Source: Candidatus Thorarchaeota archaeon (GTDB lineage Archaea > Asgardarchaeota > Thorarchaeia > Thorarchaeales > Thorarchaeaceae). From it: DNA of 62,335 bases. This document shows, one piece after another, positions 41,135-50,234 of the stretch; position 1 is the stretch's first letter, and each line of letters opens with the position of its first letter. The translations under genes and the position numbers were made by a program. The stretch lies in contig RDNZ01000013.1 of assembly GCA_011364905.1 (NCBI GenBank), positions 1-62,335 on the forward strand, read 5' to 3'. The notes beneath the pieces were generated by a model that was given only the letters and a program-made list of their open reading frames with translations, was not told the origin of the DNA and did not search any database.

Positions 41135-41953
41135 ATGGTCAAAGAACTAACTGTCATGAAGCTCGGTGGGTCGCTGCTCACGGATAAGACGAAGCCGTAT
41201 ACCTACAGAAAAGAAGTGCTGCAGTCTGTGGCCCGAGAGATTGCAGAATGTCTAGATGAAGGTCTTATTCAGTCCCTCGTCTTGTTGCATGGCGTCGGTT
41301 CTTATGGCCATCCTCCAGTCCTGAAATACAACCTGCACAAGGGATTCTTGGGGCCTGAACAGCTCCTACAGTTGTCAAAAACACAGGAAGGTGTTGCAAC
41401 TCTCCGTCACATCATTGTAAAGGAGCTGCAGAATGCTGGTATTCCTGTTTGTCTGATGTACCCATCATCAATGGTGACCTCAGAGAAGATGCAGATGACT
41501 AGCTACTTCTTGGAGCCACTGAAGGGTTTCGTATCAGTTGGCATGATACCCCTATTAGGTGGGGACATTCTGATTGACTCAGTCATGGGATGGAGTGTGG
41601 GCAGCGGAGATCAACTTGCTGTCATCATTGCGAAGGAGCTAGGTGCCAAACGTTTATTGTTTGCATCCGATGTGGCCGGAATCTATGAGCATGATCCGAA
41701 GCTAAAACCTGACGCAGCTCCTATAGATACAATCAACCTGAACGATCTTGAGGCGGCACTCAAGAGAATGGGTGCATCATCCATTGATGACGCAAGTGGA
41801 GGAATGAAGGGGAAGCTCAAGTCCATAGTCGCAGATAAACAGCTCATCAAAGATGGTCTGGAGGTCGGACTACTCTCCATGATGGAGTATGGCGCACTGA
41901 AGGCGTTACTCAAGAATGAAAAGTGTCAGTGCACTCGAGTAGTTGTAGAATAG
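41135..41953 (+). CDS. ipk: Isopentenyl phosphate kinase
   Basis: 272 residues. Amino acid kinase fold: MKLGGSLLTDK at the start (Lys and Gly loop), HGVGSYGHPPVLKYNLHKGF with the catalytic His of the HG-x-GS-x-GHP motif (about residue 60), LLGGDIL and FASDVAGIYEHDP. IPK phosphorylates isopentenyl phosphate in the archaeal mevalonate variant and can also use geranyl or dimethylallyl phosphate. Its place behind a polyprenol kinase fits salvage of isoprenoid alcohols. Confidence 0.92.
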   Translation: MVKELTVMKLGGSLLTDKTKPYTYRKEVLQSVAREIAECLDEGLIQSLVLLHGVGSYGHPPVLKYNLHKGFLGPEQLLQLSKTQEGVATLRHIIVKELQNAGIPVCLMYPSSMVTSEKMQMTSYFLEPLKGFVSVGMIPLLGGDILIDSVMGWSVGSGDQLAVIIAKELGAKRLLFASDVAGIYEHDPKLKPDAAPIDTINLNDLEAALKRMGASSIDDASGGMKGKLKSIVADKQLIKDGLEVGLLSMMEYGALKALLKNEKCQCTRVVVE

Positions 41954-41987
41954 TATCAACGGTGGGGCTCCTCTGAGTCCCACATGC

Positions 41988-43199
41988 TCATTTTTTCTGT
42001 TTCTCAATCAGGTCCTGATAGATTGTTAATAGTTGCTTGGCATAATCCCTAATGTCGTACTTCTGAGCTGACTTGAGAGCAGTCTTTGCAATCTTCTCTC
42101 TGAGTTCTCTGTCCGATAGGAGCGAGTCCACTGCATCAGCCAGTGCGTTCGCATCATCAGGTGACACTGCAATCCCATCATAGTCAGGACGAATTATCTC
42201 ACCGGGGCCAAACACGTTCGTGGTTATTACAGGAACTCCACATGCCATTGCCTCAATAATGGAGAGGCCAAACGGCTCCTGCCGTGAAGGGTAGAGAAAG
42301 ATGCGACTCTTGTTGAGCAAGAGTGGAACATCATCTGTTTCAACAACTCCTTTGTATTCTATCATTGATGAAACGTTTCTCTCCTCGAACTCTTTGAAAA
42401 GCCAGCTTTTTAGAGAACCCTCGCCAGTCATCATCATCTTCAATCTAGGGAATCTTGGTCTGAGAATGCTCAACATCTCTGGAAACAAATCGACAGCTTT
42501 CATTGTTTCCAAGCGTCCCATGAATGCCACGTCCCATTGTTTCTCAACATCTGGCAGTGGTCTGAAGGCTGACAAATCAATACCACTGTATACCACTCGT
42601 ATTCTATCATGAACCTCAGACTTGAGATACTTCCTGAGGGCCTCAGCAACGTTCTCGCTGACTGCAAGAACAAGACCGAAGTCGAAGTTCGAAGCAAACT
42701 CATCATAATCGGTTGATTCTCGACCGTCAGGAAGGATGATGGACTTGGGTAACCCATGAATGGTGACGATTACAGGAATCTCCAGTTGGGCCGACAGACG
42801 CAATTTCTTGATTACTCTGTTGAAGATTATGTATGTACTGTGGGCATGGATTATGTCCGGTTGAATCTCTTCGATAAGTCCAGCAAGTTGTTCTGCAAGA
42901 GTGTCCACATTCTCTGCGATGTCAGAGGGGTTGAACAACTCTCCAGCAGCTTCTGCTCTCTCCTCCTCTGGAAGCGCGTAAAACTCCCACTTTCGAGCCT
43001 CAAGATGATTCCCCCCCAAGTAATAGATTGTATAGTGAGGATGTTTGATTGACTCTGGGGATTGTCGATAGGGCGACTGAGTGATGACAAACGACTTGTG
43101 TCCCAGCTCTGCCATTGTGCCTGACAGATAATGGATGATGGACTCATACCCTCCGAGACCGGCAGGATTAAGGCTATCACATAGATGGAGAATCTTCAT
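41988..43199 (-). CDS. Glycosyltransferase, GT4 family
   Basis: 403 residues with the two Rossmann domains of GT-B enzymes. N-terminus MKILHLCDSLNPAGLGGYESIIHYLSG; the C-terminal sugar-nucleotide motif EPFGLSIIEAMACGVPVITTNVFGPGEI has the E-x7-E pair of GT4. ATG 43199 was preferred to the GTG 6 nt earlier. It probably builds surface or lipid-linked glycans, perhaps for the STT3 pathway (inference). Confidence 0.9.
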   Translation of the reverse strand: MKILHLCDSLNPAGLGGYESIIHYLSGTMAELGHKSFVITQSPYRQSPESIKHPHYTIYYLGGNHLEARKWEFYALPEEERAEAAGELFNPSDIAENVDTLAEQLAGLIEEIQPDIIHAHSTYIIFNRVIKKLRLSAQLEIPVIVTIHGLPKSIILPDGRESTDYDEFASNFDFGLVLAVSENVAEALRKYLKSEVHDRIRVVYSGIDLSAFRPLPDVEKQWDVAFMGRLETMKAVDLFPEMLSILRPRFPRLKMMMTGEGSLKSWLFKEFEERNVSSMIEYKGVVETDDVPLLLNKSRIFLYPSRQEPFGLSIIEAMACGVPVITTNVFGPGEIIRPDYDGIAVSPDDANALADAVDSLLSDRELREKIAKTALKSAQKYDIRDYAKQLLTIYQDLIEKQKK

Positions 43200-43262
43200 C
43201 AGCACTACTCCGAAGTGTTCACCTAGTTCTTGTGTGGACCATCTAATCTATCTAGCTGTCAA

Positions 43263-44360
43263 ATGCAGAGTAATGTCATGTTCGAGGTTGATGAATTGAA
43301 CGATCCAGCATGCATCGATTTGCCCCCTCACGTACGGGACCGTGACATTTTCCATGATACAGCTGGTCGGGTCTTTGTCGTTCTCGGACATATTCAGCCT
43401 TCTGACCGGATTCTCTCTTTCCTCAAGTATGTTCCTGACCCATCAGGTGATTGGCAGTCCGGTGCTGTCAAGTACAAGAGAATCTTCTGGGGGAGCGTGA
43501 GCTCGACCGTGGATGGTATGAATCTGCTCCCGTCCGACTATATTATCTCAGATGCGCATTTTGGCACTGAACTACTAGAACCCCCAAGAGAGAGTGTTGC
43601 AAAGTACTTCAGCCCTGAGTTTCGGTTGAGAGAGATCATTGAACAGGGTCCTCGTGATCCTCTTGAGAGACTAGCAAAAAGGGGAGCTGACACACTCCAT
43701 GATGAACTTGGTCTACCTTACGAACGCATTGGAGTTGCAGGAAGCATACTATGGAAGGGACACAGCCTAGAACGGTCAGACATCAATATGAACCTCTATG
43801 GGTTCGATGCCTCTTGGATTCTCGAGGACCACTATGAGTCACTAGCAGAGGGGAGAACTGACACACGTCTTCGTGAACTTGTTGACTGGCGACATGCCAT
43901 GGCCCGGATCCATGAGAGGGTCCCTATCATGAAGACTGAGGACCTTGAGAGCCTGTTTACTCGTCGGAAGGCATTATGCCTGGATGATGTCTGCATTGGG
44001 ATTACGCCCATTCTTCTCCCAGATGAAGCTCCTATCCGTTATGCAAGCGAGTCATACACTTCAGTTTCTTCCAAGCCCGTCACTATCACAATGGATATTG
44101 AAGATGCTGACTATGGTCTCTTCCATCCAGCCATCTATGGTGTGACTACGCAGTCCCTCGATGTAATTGATGGTGCCTCTGTGAGTCGAGTCATGGTGTA
44201 CGATGGCGCCTTTGGAGGTCTTCTTAGAACTGGTGATCATGTGGAGGTCACGGGCACCATTCAACGTGTGTCCTCAGCCTCAGATGCCCCCCCCTTCTAT
44301 CAAGTCATGGTCGGCACAAAAACTGGGGCTGGACTGGAATATATCCGGCTATTAGTCTAG
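43263..44360 (+). CDS. Conserved archaeal predicted nucleotidyltransferase (COG1665-like)
   Basis: 365 residues from ATG 43263. It reads like the archaeal family once listed as predicted nucleotidyltransferases: YERIGVAGSILWKGHSLERSDINMNLYG resembles the G-S-x10-15-S-D-x-D pattern of the nucleotidyltransferase fold with the metal Asp (SDINM). The C-terminal part ends in a beta-rich, OB-like region. Substrate unknown. A tRNA methyltransferase gene follows. Confidence 0.6.
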   Translation: MQSNVMFEVDELNDPACIDLPPHVRDRDIFHDTAGRVFVVLGHIQPSDRILSFLKYVPDPSGDWQSGAVKYKRIFWGSVSSTVDGMNLLPSDYIISDAHFGTELLEPPRESVAKYFSPEFRLREIIEQGPRDPLERLAKRGADTLHDELGLPYERIGVAGSILWKGHSLERSDINMNLYGFDASWILEDHYESLAEGRTDTRLRELVDWRHAMARIHERVPIMKTEDLESLFTRRKALCLDDVCIGITPILLPDEAPIRYASESYTSVSSKPVTITMDIEDADYGLFHPAIYGVTTQSLDVIDGASVSRVMVYDGAFGGLLRTGDHVEVTGTIQRVSSASDAPPFYQVMVGTKTGAGLEYIRLLV

Positions 44361-44403
44361 CATGCAATCACAACTATCTTAGGTCTGCGCGTACTTTTCA
44401 AAG

Positions 44404-45459
44404 ATGATGTCCCCAAAGAGACCCTTCCTGAAAGTAGCTGCAGACAAAGGAGAGGGGGTCAGGAAGGCACTACTGGAGTCAGGTCTTCTTGATGTGGACT
44501 ACAAGATAGTGTTTCAGGATGGAACACTCTCCTTACCACTCTGCCAGACGGTCCAAAGAGAACACCTCGATTCTATTCTTGGACCTATTGACTATACAAC
44601 TGGAGAGATGGATTTTGATTCTCAGTCTGGCGGCCCTAAGACCCTGCTAGAAGCACTGGAACACCGCCTTAGTCCGGAGGAGCTTGAGCTTGTTCCTCGA
44701 GCGTATGACTTGATCGGTGATATCGCAGTCTTAGAGATACCCGAAGAACTCTCGGGTCAGAGTGAGACTATTGGACAGGCCTTCCATGAGGTTCACAGAC
44801 ACTTCTCTACGGTGCTTGCCAAGAAAGGGGCAATATCGGGGACAACCAGGGTCAGAGAGTACCAGTACCTGGCTGGTGAAGATAAGACTGACACAATTCA
44901 CACTGAATATGGTTGCCGTTTCGCTGTCGACCTGTCCAAGGCATATTTCAGCCCAAGACTCCTTGAAGAACACAACAGAATTGCTCAGCTTGTGGGGAAT
45001 GGCGAGTTTGTCGTAGACATGTTCTGCGGTGTAGGCCCCTTTCCAATACATATAGCGCGACAACACGCAGCTCACATTGTGGCTATAGACATCAATCCTG
45101 ATGCGATTGCCCTTCTAAACAAGAGCATAGCTTTGAACAAGCTCGTTGGGACGATTGAGCCCATCGTTGGAGATGCCAGGGACTATCCCAAAAATCATGT
45201 CGCTGATCGTGTCATTATGAACCACCCATCAGGTGCCTTTGACTTCATCCCTGATGCCTGTCGAATCCTAAAACCGGGGTCCTCACTGCATTATTATGAT
45301 TTCATTGGGAATGAGAACCCTGAGGGAACGATTACCGACAAGCTCACGCATCTTGTCGAGACTGCTGGTCACTCTGTCACCAGAATTGACCTTGTGAGAA
45401 GAGTGAGAGACAGCGCACCGTACGAGTATCAGATGGTGGTCGATGCAATCATAGAGTGA
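44404..45459 (+). CDS. trm5: tRNA (guanine-37-N1) methyltransferase, Trm5 family
   Basis: 351 residues. N-terminal D1/D2 region, then TIHTEYGCRFAVDLSKAYFSPRLLEEHNRIAQLV, the SAM-binding VVDMFCGVGPFPIHIA and AIDINPDAIALLNKSI, and the catalytic MNHPSGAFDF. Archaeal Trm5 makes m1G37, the first step of the wyosine path; some members act as TYW2. The Taw1 gene for the next step lies 2.5 kb downstream. Its end overlaps the convergent DUF371 gene by 11 nt. Confidence 0.9.
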   Translation: MMSPKRPFLKVAADKGEGVRKALLESGLLDVDYKIVFQDGTLSLPLCQTVQREHLDSILGPIDYTTGEMDFDSQSGGPKTLLEALEHRLSPEELELVPRAYDLIGDIAVLEIPEELSGQSETIGQAFHEVHRHFSTVLAKKGAISGTTRVREYQYLAGEDKTDTIHTEYGCRFAVDLSKAYFSPRLLEEHNRIAQLVGNGEFVVDMFCGVGPFPIHIARQHAAHIVAIDINPDAIALLNKSIALNKLVGTIEPIVGDARDYPKNHVADRVIMNHPSGAFDFIPDACRILKPGSSLHYYDFIGNENPEGTITDKLTHLVETAGHSVTRIDLVRRVRDSAPYEYQMVVDAIIE

Positions 45460-45874
45460 CATAGGTCAACTCACACTTGATGAGAGCACCATTTACTTTC
45501 AGTCTATCAATGAAGTTACGATTGAGGTCAGACGCAGCCTTATCGGCGTTGATCATAAGAGTGCGCCCACAGGTGTAAGTGCTGGTTCTTGCAACCATGC
45601 TTGTTGGGTCTGTGTAAGTCAGTCCAGGACTTCCTGTGCCAGTCACCTCTTCCTTCAGTCCGTTCACCCACATTCTCAGAGTGATTCTAGTGCTAGGAGA
45701 CGAGGCCAGTCGTCTGATCCGTTCGTCTAGTTGATCCAGCGTAATGTCTGCAGACACGCCAACTATGCAGGTCCCCCGTCTGGTGAGATAATCCTCTGAG
45801 GTAAGTTCAACTGTTGTCTTATGTTCCCCAATGACATTTTCATGTCCATAAGCATTGAACTTGACTCTCTGCAT
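45449..45874 (-). CDS. DUF371-family protein
   Basis: 141 residues with the DUF371 opening FNAYGHENVIGEHKTTVELTSEDYLTRRGTCIVGVSADI, present in most archaea. Function not known to me. It is convergent with the Trm5-family gene and divergent from pcm, whose frame begins nearby. Confidence 0.82.
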   Translation of the reverse strand: MQRVKFNAYGHENVIGEHKTTVELTSEDYLTRRGTCIVGVSADITLDQLDERIRRLASSPSTRITLRMWVNGLKEEVTGTGSPGLTYTDPTSMVARTSTYTCGRTLMINADKAASDLNRNFIDRLKVNGALIKCELTYVTL

Positions 45875-45933
45875 AACTAATGTACTGCGGCCAATCCTTT
45901 TATGAATCCATATCCTTTCTAGGTGTGATTCCG

Positions 45934-46611
45934 ATGCACACGGACCACTTCAAACAGGAGATTGACAATTTAGTCCGTCGACTCCGGAACAGTGGTTACA
46001 TGCAGAGTGACGAGATGGAACGAGCGTTCCGGACTGTTCCAAGAGAAGAGTTTGTCCACCCCGACAACCGAAGACACGCGTACCGTGACTCTCCTCTTCC
46101 CATTGGACTCGGTCAGACAATATCCGCTCCGCACATGTGCGTAATAATGTGCGAAGCCCTACAACTGAGCCCTGGACTGAAGGTACTAGAGGTTGGCGCA
46201 GGATCAGGCTACCATGCTGCTCTATGTGCAGAAATTGTCGCTCCGAAGTCCACTCAGACACCCGGCCATGTCTATACAATTGAGATAGTTGAGGGTCTGA
46301 TTGACTTTGCAAGAGGTAATCTTGAACGCAGCGGATACGCGGAACGTGTGACACTCATTCATGCAGATGGAGGAGTTGGGCTACCTGAGCATGCTCCTTT
46401 TGACCGAATACTTGTTGCTGCTGCAGCCCCCGATGTTCCAGATCCACTAATCGCCCAGCTCAGTCCCGGGGGCATCATGCTGATTCCAGTGGGCGGAAAA
46501 GGGTTTTTCCAAGAACTAATGAAGGTAGAGAAAGACAAGAATGGCAATGTCGTTAAGAAACGCTGGGGAGGAGTTGCCTTCGTTCCTCTCACAGGTAAAT
46601 ATGGACATTGA
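45934..46611 (+). CDS. pcm: Protein-L-isoaspartate O-methyltransferase
   Basis: 225 residues from ATG 45934. It repairs isoaspartyl residues in aged proteins. Motifs PREEFVHPDNRRHAYRDSPLPIGLGQTISAPHMC, the SAM site VLEVGAGSGYHAALCAEI and FDRILVAAAAPDVPDPLIAQLSPGGIMLIPVG are typical. The frame stays open upstream to 45880, but the family begins where I place it. Confidence 0.92.
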   Translation: MHTDHFKQEIDNLVRRLRNSGYMQSDEMERAFRTVPREEFVHPDNRRHAYRDSPLPIGLGQTISAPHMCVIMCEALQLSPGLKVLEVGAGSGYHAALCAEIVAPKSTQTPGHVYTIEIVEGLIDFARGNLERSGYAERVTLIHADGGVGLPEHAPFDRILVAAAAPDVPDPLIAQLSPGGIMLIPVGGKGFFQELMKVEKDKNGNVVKKRWGGVAFVPLTGKYGH

Positions 46612-46612
46612 G

Positions 46613-47296
46613 TCATGTCGCTTGATGCAGGGGAATGACTTTCAGAGTCACTTCATCCTCATCATCGAGGTCAAGAGCACGCCTGATATTGACTGGAGCC
46701 ACAACCTCCAAAATCCCTTCACTGTGATGAGTACGTTGAGCAATTACAATGGCTGATTCTATCCTCTCGTTCACTTTGACCCTATAACAAATCACATCAC
46801 CAAAAGTTCGCCCTTCATAAGTGAAACCTCTCAACACCAAAGGCGGGGTGTTCTTCATTCTGGCCACGGCCTTACGCGACTCGTCATCCGTTATTTTGAC
46901 ATTCAGAGTACCAAGATGCGGTCTAAAGCCTAGAGCCTCCTGTAGCTTTGACGAGTAGACATCGACATAGTAAGCACCTTCTCCCAGACCTGTGACAACG
47001 ACTCCCTTAATCACAATATCATCTTCCGGTGGCGTGAATGCAATCTCCAGGTTTGAGAAGACATGCATTAGTTCCTCACGTCCTCGATTGGTGACCTGAA
47101 GCGACATTCCCTCAACTGTATGTATCCGGTCCAAGTAACCTTGCTCAACGCATTGAGTAATTCTTCTGGATGCAGTCTGTTGACTGACGTCCAAAATCTC
47201 CCCCAGTTCTCTTGTAGTTATGGTCATCTTTCTGTGGAGTGCACCCTTTCTCGCCAAGGAATAGAGTGTGAACCAAATATCTGGAATAATCATCAT
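46613..47296 (-). CDS. ribK: CTP-dependent riboflavin kinase with HTH domain
   Basis: 227 residues. Residues 1-90 form a winged helix (TTRELGEILDVSQQTASRRITQCVEQG), residues 95-220 the archaeal riboflavin kinase: GVVVTGLGEGAYYVDVYSSK, FRPHLGTLNVKI and VAPVNIRRALDL. It makes FMN with CTP. The fused HTH occurs in several archaea, where it can control flavin genes. It heads the run that continues with other genes on the minus strand; the translin gene ends 2 nt upstream. Confidence 0.9.
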   Translation of the reverse strand: MMIIPDIWFTLYSLARKGALHRKMTITTRELGEILDVSQQTASRRITQCVEQGYLDRIHTVEGMSLQVTNRGREELMHVFSNLEIAFTPPEDDIVIKGVVVTGLGEGAYYVDVYSSKLQEALGFRPHLGTLNVKITDDESRKAVARMKNTPPLVLRGFTYEGRTFGDVICYRVKVNERIESAIVIAQRTHHSEGILEVVAPVNIRRALDLDDEDEVTLKVIPLHQAT

Positions 47297-47298
47297 AA

Positions 47299-47928
47299 TC
47301 AGTCCTTCAGCCGCTCTTCGACTTTGTCGAGTTTCTTCATTAGCTTGCTTTGCCCAACAGCTCTTGTTAGGTCTCCCCGCGTTCGCTCAATCAGCGACCT
47401 GCCGACATCGCACTTTCTTCTCAGATCGGGGACCACGGCATTGGGATAGTCAAATGTCTGTAGTTCCTCCAGAATCTCTTCCATAAAGCCAAGAAAGGTT
47501 TCCGCTCTCTCAACTTCATCATGTCGCAAAAGATCCAATGCTGCTCTTCTCAACTCACCTACCGTGTCGGCAAGACCATTTAGATATGGTCTGGCTGGAA
47601 TACCAAAGTCCTCAGGAGTTGTGAACGTGTCATGCTCTATAAGGGAGAGCAGGTTTGTAGCCTCTGCTAACTCCTGATACGCCACATCAAGGCTCTTTGA
47701 CCTTTGCAGGAATTCGCTTTCAGATATCTCTTGAGCTGCCTTAGAGATGATCTGGCTTGCCTCAATAATCAGGGTTTTTGCTTCATCGAACTTCCTACGA
47801 TGCGTCATCTTGATAGATTCACTGCACTTGCGGACTGCTGTCCGGCCTAGTGGTAGAGTCTTCTCACGTACTGAGTCATCGTTGTCAATCTCATCCCGCA
47901 GCGGTGTGAGGATATCTGATAGTTTCAT
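47299..47928 (-). CDS. Translin-family protein
   Basis: 209 residues from ATG 47928, all helical: LTPLRDEIDNDDSVREKTLPLGRTAVRKCSESIKMTHRRKFDEA opens the fold, and PARPYLNGLADTVGELRRAALDLLRHDEVERAETFLGFMEEI is the typical middle. Translins bind nucleic acid and, with TRAX-type partners, cleave RNA. I could not confirm a TRAX-like acidic catalytic triad by eye. It lies between taw1 and ribK, with tight spacing. Confidence 0.85.
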   Translation of the reverse strand: MKLSDILTPLRDEIDNDDSVREKTLPLGRTAVRKCSESIKMTHRRKFDEAKTLIIEASQIISKAAQEISESEFLQRSKSLDVAYQELAEATNLLSLIEHDTFTTPEDFGIPARPYLNGLADTVGELRRAALDLLRHDEVERAETFLGFMEEILEELQTFDYPNAVVPDLRRKCDVGRSLIERTRGDLTRAVGQSKLMKKLDKVEERLKD

Positions 47929-47947
47929 ATTCTTCGGTTTTCCCCTT

Positions 47948-48910
47948 TCATAGCTTCTTAATTTGTTTACTGCGTGACAGCAAGACGACCCGACTCTCGA
48001 CCTGTTCATCCAGTAGGTGGTAGCCTGTCAACGCTGCAAGGTTTTCGGAAAAGGCCCGAATCTCACGATGTGATGGGGCATTACCATGGTCTAGACGATT
48101 ACGTGACGATCCGAGAAACATATACCCCTTCACCTCAATGAAATCTGGTTCACCCAAATCGACGAGTTTCGAGTATGCTCGCACATCATGCATATTGCGA
48201 TTGGCTACCATTGTCAATCGATTGACAGTCCTCGTACTGAGCGACTGCAATGTTTCTTGTGACTTCAGGATGCTTTCCCATCCATTTTTGATGCCTGGTC
48301 TGCACAGGAGTTTGTAGGTGGTTTCATCAGGGGCAGCTAGAGTCACGTAGAGTTGTGTCGGCAAGGACATAGTTGATAGCACGTCTGGCCTTGTCCCATT
48401 AGTGACGAGGAATGAGGTCATCCCTCTGTGGTGTATCTCATCAATCAGGTCACTGATCATCGGATAGAGGGTTGGCTCACCAGCTAAGGAGATGGCCACA
48501 TGCTTTGGGTCTCTCGCTTCTTTGTATTTCTTCTCAGATACATCAGCACCTGCGCTTGGATTATATCCTCCAAGAGACCTTAGATTAGCCATAAGTACTG
48601 CGTCCATCAGTTCATTGACTGGAATCAAATCAGTGTCTTCAACATCAATCTGGTTCCAATTGACGCCTATGTCTGATGGAGTGACCCGCCAGCAGAACTC
48701 GCAACTCTGTGTACACTTATCCACCATAGGGGTCATTTGTAGACATCGATGCGACTGGATACCATAGAACCTCTGCTTGTAGCAGGAAGTATCATGGAGA
48801 AGCGCCTTTTTCTGCCACTGACATGCTTTGTAAGCACCTCTTCTGCCTAGTAGATGGTATCCCTGTTTCTCGAGCTTCTCTACAAGCTCTAGTGGCATAT
48901 CTGAGTTCAA
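47948..48910 (-). CDS. taw1: 4-demethylwyosine synthase Taw1/TYW1
   Basis: 320 residues. Radical SAM enzyme that converts m1G37 of tRNA-Phe and pyruvate to 4-demethylwyosine. The radical SAM cysteines are in DKCTQSCEFCWRVTP (about residues 65-72), and a further Cys needed for the second cluster precedes it (C43 and C56 are candidates). SLAGEPTLYP and TNGTRPDVL follow. Together with the Trm5-family gene it indicates wyosine tRNA modification. Confidence 0.93.
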   Translation of the reverse strand: MNSDMPLELVEKLEKQGYHLLGRRGAYKACQWQKKALLHDTSCYKQRFYGIQSHRCLQMTPMVDKCTQSCEFCWRVTPSDIGVNWNQIDVEDTDLIPVNELMDAVLMANLRSLGGYNPSAGADVSEKKYKEARDPKHVAISLAGEPTLYPMISDLIDEIHHRGMTSFLVTNGTRPDVLSTMSLPTQLYVTLAAPDETTYKLLCRPGIKNGWESILKSQETLQSLSTRTVNRLTMVANRNMHDVRAYSKLVDLGEPDFIEVKGYMFLGSSRNRLDHGNAPSHREIRAFSENLAALTGYHLLDEQVESRVVLLSRSKQIKKL

Positions 48911-48975
48911 ACTGAATCGAGAGCATATCTGATGTGCGTCTTATCAGGTTTTGGCAATATCAATCCAACTCACGA

Positions 48976-50229
48976 TTATCGCGATGACAGACTCTCTGCC
49001 AAGCTCTCCTGCAAGCTCCAAGAGCCCGTGAGGAGTTTCTTTCTTGATAACTCGCCCAGCAGCTTCCTGCTCTCTGCATCAAGTTTTCCCGGAGGCTTAT
49101 TCTCATAGGCGCTACCCGGGAGGGGCATGAAAACGTGCCCGTGAGTCTTCGCCCCCATGTCCGCCAATGTGTAGCAGAGGTCTATACTCTCATGTAGTTC
49201 CTTCTTGGTTTCACCTGGGAGTCCAAATATCATGTCCACATGCGGTACAAACCCAGCATCACTAGCTCTAGCAATTGCTGCAAGTCCCTCCTCTACTGTG
49301 TGGTGTCGATTGGCAAGCTTGAGAACCCGGTTGCTGCTGGACTGAAGACCTATCTGAAGCGTTTCATTAGCCACATACCCCCTCATCATATCAAGGATGG
49401 GCTTAGTGACAAACTCTGGCCTTACCTCCGATGGAAACGAACCAAAGAAGATCTCTTCTAGTCCCTCAATCTTTGCCACTGCTTTCAACAGACCCTCAAG
49501 TTTGTCAGGCTCTGCTTTGTGTCCGCGACCACCATAAGATAGAGCGTTGGGAGAGAGAAACCATGTTCGATTGAATCCGCTCTTTTCGACAGCTTCTGTC
49601 AGCCAGCGCACTATGGTGTCAATGGACCGATTTCGTACTCGCCCACCAGTCAGAAAGGGAGTGCAACAGAATTTACACGAGTAGGGACAACCGCGTGTGA
49701 CCTCAACAGGTCCCACAATGTTCATTCCCAAAGCAAAAGGCGGATAGTCATCAAGATTGACCATTTCAAGGTCTCTTGGCTGAGGGCATTCCAACGTTGC
49801 TTCCCCAATAACTCCTGGAATCTCAAGAGGGTCCTTATTGTTCATCAGGCACCACAGCAGCTCAGGAAATATCCTTTCGCCTTCCCCGACTACTGCATAA
49901 TCAAACCCATTCTCAAGAAGATCCAACGGTCGGGCGCTAGCATGCGGTCCTCCACCGATGATGGTCACAGAGTCACCGAATCTCTCTCTGACCCATTTCA
50001 ACTCTTTATAGACCCTATCCGTCTGTGTACTCATGACAGAGTAGGCCAGAAAGGTGGGTCCATTTGCGACACATCTCTCCACGCCCTTGTCTGATATTTC
50101 CACAGGTGCCTCCACGCTGAGTTCGGTCATTCTGCGGTCAGATTCAACTGAACCTACAAGAGCTGCTAGACTGTACCTTGATGAGGAATGAGCATTAAAG
50201 ATGAGGGTATGCGAAGCCACCTGCTGCAC
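48976..50229 (-). CDS. B12-binding-domain radical SAM protein (archaeal type)
   Basis: 417 residues. A cobalamin-binding Rossmann half (about 50-130; VTIIGGGPHASARPLDLLENGFDYAVVGEGE) is followed by a radical SAM domain with EVTRGCPYSCKFCCTPF (about residues 167-183) and the later LQIGLQSSSNR and MIFGLPGETKKEL motifs. Substrate unknown; such enzymes make methylations or ring changes. It starts 5 nt after the proteasome beta gene, so they share a transcript. Confidence 0.85.
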   Translation of the reverse strand: MQQVASHTLIFNAHSSSRYSLAALVGSVESDRRMTELSVEAPVEISDKGVERCVANGPTFLAYSVMSTQTDRVYKELKWVRERFGDSVTIIGGGPHASARPLDLLENGFDYAVVGEGERIFPELLWCLMNNKDPLEIPGVIGEATLECPQPRDLEMVNLDDYPPFALGMNIVGPVEVTRGCPYSCKFCCTPFLTGGRVRNRSIDTIVRWLTEAVEKSGFNRTWFLSPNALSYGGRGHKAEPDKLEGLLKAVAKIEGLEEIFFGSFPSEVRPEFVTKPILDMMRGYVANETLQIGLQSSSNRVLKLANRHHTVEEGLAAIARASDAGFVPHVDMIFGLPGETKKELHESIDLCYTLADMGAKTHGHVFMPLPGSAYENKPPGKLDAESRKLLGELSRKKLLTGSWSLQESLAESLSSR

Positions 50230-50234
50230 GCGCT

